32,803 nucleotides of DNA, taken from the NCBI GenBank assembly GCA_017857825.1, contig JAFMCK010000005.1:1-32803 (forward strand). The letters run 5' to 3'. Below, in pieces: positions 26,483 through 32,803 of this stretch. Each line of letters opens with the position of its first letter. The stretch's first letter is position 1. Source of the DNA: Rhodospirillales bacterium. GTDB taxonomy: Bacteria; Pseudomonadota; Alphaproteobacteria; Rhodospirillales; Casp-alpha2. Under the pieces are notes generated by a model, which saw only the letters and a list, made by a program, of their open reading frames with translations, was not told the origin of the DNA and did not search any database. Both the position numbers and the translations under genes were made by a program.

Positions 26483-27171
26483 GTTGCACCTTCGTCGTCG
26501 ATGTCCGGTGCATGCCGCCGCATGCGATCGATGCCCAGAAATCCCGGTGCCATGATGCGGTCTTTCGGTAAGAAAACGCTGACAGCATTATGTGCTTCGA
26601 GGGGGCTATGTAGACGACAGATGATCGCCGCATCGAAGTTCGCGATGTCGTCAATGTGTTGTATGCGCTCTATCCCGGATAAATTGTCTAGTTTCGCATT
26701 TAACCCGCAAAAGATGGCCATTTGTTTTAGGCCTTCTGGCGCGGACATGGCGAAGATTTCTGCAAGATCGCCGTCGCCGACCAAAACAATGCGACGCCAA
26801 TCGTTGTTGAGGCACTGCTCATATATCTTTGCAGCCTCATTCCGCGTGGCGCGAAATAGACCCAGTGATTGCGTAAGATACTCCGCCGTCAATCGGGTCT
26901 TCTCTGTGAACCCGTGCGGCGTAAGGTAATATGCAAAGCGGTTGGCGGGGGCTTGGCGGACCTTGATCAGGCCTTTTTTGATGCAGCGTTTCAGATATGT
27001 ATTGGTTAAGCCAAGCGCGATCGATAGTTCGCTGGCGAGCGAGCGCTGCGATAGACTTTCATTGTCATGGACGGCATTCAGCAGGCCGAGCATGATACGC
27101 TCTTCACCATCAAATTTGTCCGACTGCAGATCTATTTTTGCCATGCGTCGTTCCGAGTGCCTCAACCCCAA
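26479..27171 (-). CDS. Winged-helix (MarR-like) transcriptional regulator with C-terminal Rossmann-like domain
   Basis: N-term SQRSLASELSIALGLTNTYLKRCIKKGLIKVRQAPANRFAYYLTPHGFTEK (wHTH); C-term RRIVLVGDGDLAEIFAMSA...FDAAIICRL. Likely start MAKIDL near 27144. Confidence 0.75.
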   Translation of the reverse strand: MGLRHSERRMAKIDLQSDKFDGEERIMLGLLNAVHDNESLSQRSLASELSIALGLTNTYLKRCIKKGLIKVRQAPANRFAYYLTPHGFTEKTRLTAEYLTQSLGLFRATRNEAAKIYEQCLNNDWRRIVLVGDGDLAEIFAMSAPEGLKQMAIFCGLNAKLDNLSGIERIQHIDDIANFDAAIICRLHSPLEAHNAVSVFLPKDRIMAPGFLGIDRMRRHAPDIDDEGAT

Positions 27172-27214
27172 ATATCGCCGAACGGGTTGTAAAAACTTGC
27201 GAATCGATGGTCAC

Positions 27215-27242
27215 CATATACTGTTCATCCCATGAACGTCAA
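27215..27242 (-). promoter_or_regulatory. Candidate sigma70-type promoter for the regulator/RfaH-like operon
   Basis: Minus strand TTGACG (27242-27237), 16-bp spacer, TATATG (27220-27215). Confidence 0.4.
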
Positions 27243-27261
27243 TCGTGTTCATGGGATGAAC
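27223..27261. promoter_or_regulatory. Inverted pair of 15-bp palindromic operator-like sites
   Basis: GTTCATCCCATGAAC (27223-27237), 9-bp spacer, GTTCATGGGATGAAC (27247-27261). The two copies are exact reverse complements and each is a near-palindrome GTTCAT-N3-ATGAAC. Confidence 0.7.
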
Positions 27262-27315
27262 GCGATAAAGGATGGAGAAATGAAGCTAAAAAGGCTTTAA
27301 CTTTGTCGTTTGATC

Positions 27316-27356
27316 CCTTATTCGCACATGCCGACGGTTAAACGATTCGAATAAGG
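27316..27356 (+). promoter_or_regulatory. Leader hairpin whose 3' arm contains the dehydrogenase Shine-Dalgarno
   Basis: CCTTATTCG (27316-27324) and CGAATAAGG (27348-27356) are perfect complements; AAGGA (27353-27357) is 8 nt upstream of TTG start 27366. Confidence 0.5.
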
Positions 27357-27365
27357 ACGTTTTCT

Positions 27366-28661
27366 TTGGCAACGACGCATCCGCCAGAAGCTGCACTGCA
27401 GCTGCCAAAAATTGCCGTGCTCGGCCTCGGCTATGTGGGCTTGCCCCTGGCACTGGCATTGGCAAAGCATTTTGATGTGGTCGGTTTCGATATTTCTGCG
27501 ACGCGCCTGCGTGGGCTGCAAGCGGGTGAAGACGACACCGGCGAGGCGGAAAGCGCGGCGCTCGGATCTTCCAATATCACGTTCAGCGGTGATCCTGCAG
27601 CGTTGGAAGGGTGCAATGTCTTTATCGTCACCGTGCCGACGCCGATTGATGCCGAAAACCGGCCTGACCTTCAGGCCGTGACCTCTGCAAGCCGGACCGT
27701 CGGTGGGGCTCTCCAGCCGGGCGGGATCGTCGTTTTTGAAAGCACGGTGTATCCGGGTGTTACCGAAGATATTTGTGGGCCGCTGCTCGCGGAAGTTTCG
27801 GGCCTCAGCTGTGGCGAGGATTTTTTCCTAGGCTACTCACCCGAACGGATGAATCCAGGCGATAAGGCGCACGGCGTCGAAAACATCACCAAGGTGGTTG
27901 CTGGCCAAACGCCTGAGGTCGCCGCCGTCTTGCGGCACGTCTATGGGACCGTGAACGGTGACGACATTTTTGTCGCCAAAGATATTCGCACCGCCGAAGC
28001 CGCCAAGGTCATCGAGAATGCACAGCGTGACATCAATATCGCGTTTATAAACGAAGTCGCGATGATCTTTTCGAAGATGGGCCTCTCGACCCATGATGTG
28101 TTGGAAGCTGCCGGGACCAAGTGGAATTTCTTGCCGTTCACGCCGGGCTTGGTTGGTGGCCACTGCATCGGCGTGGATCCGTTTTACTTGTCCCATGCCG
28201 CCGAACAGCATGACCATCATGCCGAGGTGATTTTGGCGGGGCGCCGCATTAACGACAGCATGGCCGGATTCCTTGCGGACAGTATCCATGCGCAATTACA
28301 GCCTTCGAGCCGTATCCTCGTGATGGGCCTGACATTTAAAGAAAACGTTCCAGACCTCAGAAATTCCAAAGCGGCGGATTTGATCTTTGCGCTGCAACGG
28401 CATGGTCATCAGATCACAGTGATCGATCCGATCGCTCGCGTTGCGGAAGCCCGCGACATCTATCGCGTTGAGCCCATTACGTCGACAACGGGGCTGTCAG
28501 GTTTTGATTGCATTGTCGGCACTGTGCCGCATGACGCCTTTCGGCAAATGTCGCATGCAGAGATTACAGAATTAATCACGCCGACCGGTTTAGTTGCTGA
28601 CATCAAAGGCATTTGGCGGGAACTAGAATTACCCAAAAGCATCCGCCGCTGGAATCTGTAA
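27366..28661 (+). CDS. Nucleotide-sugar dehydrogenase (TviB/WbpA-type UDP-HexNAc or UDP-Glc 6-dehydrogenase)
   Basis: 431 aa, TTG start; IAVLGLGYVGLPLALALAKHFDVVGFDI, VTVPTPID, ESTVYPGVTE, GYSPERMNPGD, FTPGLVGGHCIGVDPFYL, GLTFKENVPDLRNSK. Confidence 0.93.
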   Translation: MATTHPPEAALQLPKIAVLGLGYVGLPLALALAKHFDVVGFDISATRLRGLQAGEDDTGEAESAALGSSNITFSGDPAALEGCNVFIVTVPTPIDAENRPDLQAVTSASRTVGGALQPGGIVVFESTVYPGVTEDICGPLLAEVSGLSCGEDFFLGYSPERMNPGDKAHGVENITKVVAGQTPEVAAVLRHVYGTVNGDDIFVAKDIRTAEAAKVIENAQRDINIAFINEVAMIFSKMGLSTHDVLEAAGTKWNFLPFTPGLVGGHCIGVDPFYLSHAAEQHDHHAEVILAGRRINDSMAGFLADSIHAQLQPSSRILVMGLTFKENVPDLRNSKAADLIFALQRHGHQITVIDPIARVAEARDIYRVEPITSTTGLSGFDCIVGTVPHDAFRQMSHAEITELITPTGLVADIKGIWRELELPKSIRRWNL

Positions 28662-28662
28662 A

Positions 28663-29364
28663 GTGACGATTGCACGTTATGCTGCAGATTTCGAAAATGA
28701 GGTAGCAACGGCGCTGGCAGAAAACATCGCCGAACGCTTACGACAAGTTTTAGATTTCAAAACGCGCGCCGTGCTGGCGCTGTCCGGGGGTCGAAGCCCG
28801 CAGCGTGTTCTGCCTGTTTTAGCGCGGGCACCGATGGATTGGTCTGCGGTTGATGTGACGCTCAGCGATGAACGCTGGGTGCCGCCAAGCGACCCCGCCA
28901 GCAATGCGGCATTGATTGACCGGTGCTTTCTTCAAGAAGGTGCGGCGCGCGTGAACTTCATACCGTTGTGGACGCCAAATACGCCGCATGCAGAAGGCCC
29001 TACCCACGCGGATGCGCGGTTACGCAGCATAACCATGCCGCTAGACATCATCTATTTGGGGATTGGCGAAGACGGTCACCTTGCCTCGCTGTTTCCGGCG
29101 GATACGGCGGCGGCATTTACCGCGTCGCACGGGTTTAGCGTTTCAACGTTGGCGGATGTGTATCAGGCACCACGAGAACGCATCAGCTTGGATCTACCGA
29201 CACTGCTTGAGGCGGCAACGATCTATTTGCATTTTGGTGGCGCCGCGAAAGCGGCGGTTTATGAGACAGCCGTGAATATGACCACGCCGTCGGCTACCTT
29301 ACCCCTGAGCCTGATCGTGCAGAGCGGACACCCCGATATCCGCGTGTTCAGTTTTCGCGGCTAA
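28663..29364 (+). CDS. pgl: 6-phosphogluconolactonase (DevB/Pgl)
   Basis: AVLALSGGRSPQRVLPVLA, VTLSDERWVPPSDPASN, YLGIGEDGHLASLFP. GTG start 1 nt after the upstream stop. Confidence 0.9.
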   Translation: MTIARYAADFENEVATALAENIAERLRQVLDFKTRAVLALSGGRSPQRVLPVLARAPMDWSAVDVTLSDERWVPPSDPASNAALIDRCFLQEGAARVNFIPLWTPNTPHAEGPTHADARLRSITMPLDIIYLGIGEDGHLASLFPADTAAAFTASHGFSVSTLADVYQAPRERISLDLPTLLEAATIYLHFGGAAKAAVYETAVNMTTPSATLPLSLIVQSGHPDIRVFSFRG

Positions 29365-30600
29365 GTTTCGGCATAGGTTGTAGGCTAAAATAAACGTCAG
29401 AATGATCGCCGTAAGCCACCATTTCTGCCAAATGCCGAAACTGATGTTTGCTACGAAAAGCAATGTTGTCGCCGATCCCATCATGGCGGCACGCGCATTC
29501 TTCGTCAGATCGCTTTTCACGATGGTATAAAAACCTTGGGCAAGCAGGGCAATGAAAAGCAAGGTGCCGACCAGGCCGAGTTCCAGCCAGATTTGTAGCA
29601 TCACGTTATGCGGATGCAATGGAATCGGCTCAACGAAGATTTGCAACGGGCCATGATCGTAATAAACCTTCACCAACTTTCGCGTTGAGCTCGGGTAAAG
29701 ATTTTTGCTGGAATTCAGACCAAGCCCGATGATCGGTGTCTTTTCAATATTTTCGGCGGCGGCCCGCCAAATTAACATGCGACTTGCGACCGGTGGCCAC
29801 AAACCTTCGCCCGTGGGGACTTCTATGCGAGGGTCGGGCAATCGGTCTGTATTAAAGGGTAAACTTAAGCCGACAACGGTGAGCATTAATATAGCCGCAA
29901 TTGGAAAGGCACGCGGCAAAAGCCTTGCTGCGACAAAAGCCAGACAACCCACGCCCAAAGCAACGATGATCACAGCCGCATCGGCAAGCGCCGCTGCAGC
30001 GACGATCGCCAGCGCGAACAACACGCCAAGTCCACGTTGACGAAACCAAACCGCCAAGATCAATGGCACGGCCAAGCCGGTTAGGATGATCAGACCACTG
30101 TTGTACAGAACGCGGTAGTCCTTCAGCGTCGATTGTCCTTTGGAGAGGATATCGCGGCCGATGTACAGCAACATCCCATCGGTTGCATATTCAAACAGAT
30201 AAATGGCGCACATTACAGCAAAGCCGATCATCAAGCTTGTGCTGATTTTCCGTGTCGCCGCAGGTCCGGCTGAAGCAATGCTCAGGGCTAATATGATTGT
30301 GGCGGCGAAGACGCCCGAAATACCCGCAAGTGATTTCAATGCCGATGCATGGTCTGTCGCCCAAATCGTCGAGAGTGCCGCCCATCCAAGAAAGGCGAAC
30401 GGGACCAGCCATTGGCGCCCCAAATTTGGCAACGGTGGTCGTCGGCCCCACAGATCAACGGCCGCAATAATCATCAACAAAATGAGCGCAGGCACGATCC
30501 CTCTTGCAGCGAACAACACCAATGTCGGCATTAAGGCGAAGATAATGGCCATCATTTTTGATGTGGCGCTCGACATATCTGTGGTGATCTTTTCGGTCAT
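29299..30600 (-). CDS. O-antigen ligase-like / Wzy-C family membrane protein
   Basis: 433 aa, multiple hydrophobic segments, periplasmic loop with ENIEKTPIIGLGLNSSKN...PLHPHNVMLQIWLELGLVGTLLF (Wzy_C hallmark). Confidence 0.85.
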   Translation of the reverse strand: MTEKITTDMSSATSKMMAIIFALMPTLVLFAARGIVPALILLMIIAAVDLWGRRPPLPNLGRQWLVPFAFLGWAALSTIWATDHASALKSLAGISGVFAATIILALSIASAGPAATRKISTSLMIGFAVMCAIYLFEYATDGMLLYIGRDILSKGQSTLKDYRVLYNSGLIILTGLAVPLILAVWFRQRGLGVLFALAIVAAAALADAAVIIVALGVGCLAFVAARLLPRAFPIAAILMLTVVGLSLPFNTDRLPDPRIEVPTGEGLWPPVASRMLIWRAAAENIEKTPIIGLGLNSSKNLYPSSTRKLVKVYYDHGPLQIFVEPIPLHPHNVMLQIWLELGLVGTLLFIALLAQGFYTIVKSDLTKNARAAMMGSATTLLFVANISFGIWQKWWLTAIILTFILAYNLCRNLAAKTEHADIGVSALHDQAQG

Positions 30601-30728
30601 CGGTGCGGGGTCAATCAGTCGCGGTTTTTGCGTGGGTTAATGTGATCATCTTATTGAACGTACCGCCTAGCATGAAAATATCTGACGATAAAGCGCCGGT
30701 CATGGCAGTGTGCCAAACAAAAGCACGC

Positions 30729-32213
30729 TCACCCCTGCATCGCGAACCGCCACTTGATGGTCGTCGTCGCCGGTTCGTGATTGCCGAGAACGGTAATTTG
30801 TTGGCTGCGGTGCTGGCGACCATCATGAAAGCTGACACTCTCTTCGAGCATCACCGGATGACGGCAATGGAAGCGCCAGCCCTTGCCGCGTGGCGGTTTG
30901 ACGATCACCTCGCCCCCACCCTCGACCATGGATGCCCGAACGTCCGGGTGAAGATGAAACCGAATGGATAGTGGCTGCGAACTGCCACCGCTGAGGATGT
31001 CTTCCCCCCGGATGTCCGTACCGCCTGCATCGACATAGATACTGCGGGTATGCGTGATGCCGAATTTTCGATAGCCGTCGTGCTCGGCTTCGATCAGCCG
31101 CGCGCCTTCGTGGTCGCGGCGTGTTACCTTGGTATTCTGTATAGGGTCGGTATCCGTATCGTTTATCACCAAAGCCGTATGTGCGGCCGTCGACGCCAAG
31201 GCGTGCGCCCAGGCCTGATTGTTATCACCCAAGCGCCGACCGCAATTGCCGAATAGGCGCACCTTGCCGACGGCGACCTCGAAAGATGCCGGGGCGCGGT
31301 GGCCCCTGTCAGATGCGGGGTCCTCGCCGCAATCGAACAACAGCGTCGTTTGTCCGGCGCGGATGCGCTGATATCCGGTGTGGGTTGCTGACGTCATGGC
31401 GCGGGCTTTACTGGCGGACGCAGTGATCACGCGCTCGATCAGGTCTGCCGTGGCGTCTGTCGCACCCCCCATCAAGGCGAAGCCGCCATCGCCGAACTGC
31501 ATCGCTTTGATAAACGGCACCAAGCGGTCGATGGCAGACACCAAACCCACCGGCGGCTCAATATGATGCGCCAGCAATGCCGTTTGAATTTCAATCAAGA
31601 TCGCCAACACCGTCAGCGCAATCTGTGGTGCGCGCGATACGTGCCCCCCGTCACGCAGGATTTGGGCGTCGACATCGGCACCAAGTCGCGCCAACGCAGT
31701 CGGGAATGTTGCGCGCATGTCGGGGATCATCAGTGCGGCTGCAATGCGGGCTTGGTGCGCAAAAAAGCGCTGCCAAGCATACCCGTTGCCGCCATGCATG
31801 CGGTTAAGATGTTTGGCCGTGCGCAAAATTGCGACCGCCAACGACACTTTAAGCTCTGCCGGGATGGTTTGGTCGGCAGCCACATAAGCATCCAGCCAAC
31901 GTACCAAGCGCTCGCCGGCGACCTCGGGCCGCCACGTCTGGGCGTCCCAGCGATGATGTGCGCCCAGCCATTCGCCGAGTATGCCGCTGTCCGCCCCTAG
32001 TGAGGCTGCGTGCAACCAACGAAAATGCCCAATTGTTTCATCTTTTAGCGGCTGTGTGATCGGCCACGCGCCGTCGGCATACCAAGCGGCTTCGGCGCTC
32101 AACGTCGCATTCATGCCGGGCCCCTCAATCGTGGACGGCGCGCGTCGGCCCAGCCAGACGCTATAAGGCCAACTGCGATAAACCAGATGAGAAATTTTTT
32201 TAGCGACGCTCAT
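30729..32213 (-). CDS. Heparinase II/III-like family protein
   Basis: 494 aa; helical-toroid N-half (WYADGAWPITQPLKDETIGHFRWLHAASLG, RWDAQTWRPEVAGERLVRWL) and C-half GYQRIRAGQTTLLFDCGEDPASDRGHRAPASFEVAVG, AHTALVINDTDT. Confidence 0.85.
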   Translation of the reverse strand: MSVAKKISHLVYRSWPYSVWLGRRAPSTIEGPGMNATLSAEAAWYADGAWPITQPLKDETIGHFRWLHAASLGADSGILGEWLGAHHRWDAQTWRPEVAGERLVRWLDAYVAADQTIPAELKVSLAVAILRTAKHLNRMHGGNGYAWQRFFAHQARIAAALMIPDMRATFPTALARLGADVDAQILRDGGHVSRAPQIALTVLAILIEIQTALLAHHIEPPVGLVSAIDRLVPFIKAMQFGDGGFALMGGATDATADLIERVITASASKARAMTSATHTGYQRIRAGQTTLLFDCGEDPASDRGHRAPASFEVAVGKVRLFGNCGRRLGDNNQAWAHALASTAAHTALVINDTDTDPIQNTKVTRRDHEGARLIEAEHDGYRKFGITHTRSIYVDAGGTDIRGEDILSGGSSQPLSIRFHLHPDVRASMVEGGGEVIVKPPRGKGWRFHCRHPVMLEESVSFHDGRQHRSQQITVLGNHEPATTTIKWRFAMQG

Positions 32214-32270
32214 AGGGCAGCCTTAAGGCGCAATGATGTCGAAAAAATGACCAAGGTTAAAATGATCGCC

Positions 32271-32803
32271 TCAAGCGGCTTTCTTAATCAAGCGGGCCGC
32301 AAAGAATCCATCCAGTCCGCCTTGATCGGCGAGTTGACTAGGCAGGGTGCGAAGATCACCCGCCGGCGTCACGGCTTCCTGTAAGCCGCCGATTTCTGCG
32401 GCCTGTATCGGCACGCGCGCGAAGTCGGGATGGCGGCGCAAAAAGCCGTCGATCCGCGCCGGCCCTTCTTCCGGCTGCAGCGAACACGTTGCAAATACCA
32501 ACAAACCGCCCGGGCGCAGCATCTCGACCGCCGCATCAAGAAGGTCATCTTGCACCTGTGCTAGTTTTGTGATGTCGGCGGCAGATTTTAGATGCTGGAT
32601 GTCCGGATGGCGCCTGAGTGTGCCCGTCGACGAGCACGGCGCATCCAAAAGTACGGCGTCGGCCAAAGCGGGCGGACACCATTTACGGGCATCAGCAGCC
32701 ACCAATTCAGCGCTGAGCCAAGTGCGGGTTAAATTATCCCGTACCCGGTTCAGGCGTTTTGCCGAGATATCTAACGCAGTCACAACAGCGCCCGCAGCTG
32801 CAA
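32271..32803 (-). CDS. rsmB: RsmB/NOP-family rRNA m5C methyltransferase, C-terminal part (truncated by right window edge)
   Basis: Open to window edge (AAAGAVVTALDISAKRL...); DAPCSSTGTLRRHPD, GGLLVFATCSLQPEEG. The GTG start at 32783 in the ORF track is an edge artefact. Confidence 0.88.
   Translation of the reverse strand, partial: AAAGAVVTALDISAKRLNRVRDNLTRTWLSAELVAADARKWCPPALADAVLLDAPCSSTGTLRRHPDIQHLKSAADITKLAQVQDDLLDAAVEMLRPGGLLVFATCSLQPEEGPARIDGFLRRHPDFARVPIQAAEIGGLQEAVTPAGDLRTLPSQLADQGGLDGFFAARLIKKAA

Noticed and set aside
26135-26929. 264-aa plus-strand ORF
   Set aside because: Fully antisense to the RfaH-like and winged-helix genes, which have clear family motifs; composition (Met/Arg/Ser-rich) is typical of shadow ORFs.
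27837-28295. 152-aa minus-strand ORF
   Set aside because: Antisense to the nucleotide-sugar dehydrogenase.
1-32803. CRISPR arrays, tRNA/rRNA genes, transposases or integrases
   Set aside because: No regularly spaced direct repeats, cloverleaf-like sequences or transposase/integrase motifs were noticed on reading both strands.

Overview
The window is a roughly 32.8 kb alphaproteobacterial-looking surface-glycan biosynthesis locus; the lineage is inferred from protein style and gene order only. Nearly all genes lie on the minus strand in one tightly packed run from about 27.2 kb down to the left edge. A winged-helix regulator and a NusG/RfaH-like antiterminator lead the run. Downstream are a nonulosonic (legionaminic-type) acid module (LegG/NeuC-, LegI/NeuB-, PtmE-, LegC- and NeuA-like) and a second CMP-sugar-type module (pyruvate-aldolase-like DRE-TIM protein, KdsB-like cytidylyltransferase, HAD phosphatase). 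The run also holds a radical SAM/SPASM enzyme, three short-chain or extended SDRs, a PhyH dioxygenase, methyltransferases, an ABC flippase-like transporter and several large GT-B-like orphans. To the right, a divergent pair (nucleotide-sugar dehydrogenase, 6-phosphogluconolactonase) leads into an O-antigen-ligase-like gene, a heparinase II/III-like gene and partial rsmB-like DNA. The most interesting signals are: (1) a candidate alternative 2-ulosonic acid pathway in which an aldolase replaces KdsA/NeuB-type PEP chemistry; (2) an ops-like element (GCGGTAGCATG) abutting an RNA hairpin just downstream of the RfaH-like gene; (3) a symmetric operator, GTTCATCCCATGAAC-N9-GTTCATGGGATGAAC, overlapping divergent promoter-like sequences; (4) a hairpin that sequesters the Shine-Dalgarno of the dehydrogenase gene; (5) a GT-like gene apparently broken by frameshifts at 22.48-22.53 kb. 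No CRISPR, tRNA, rRNA or transposase was recognised.
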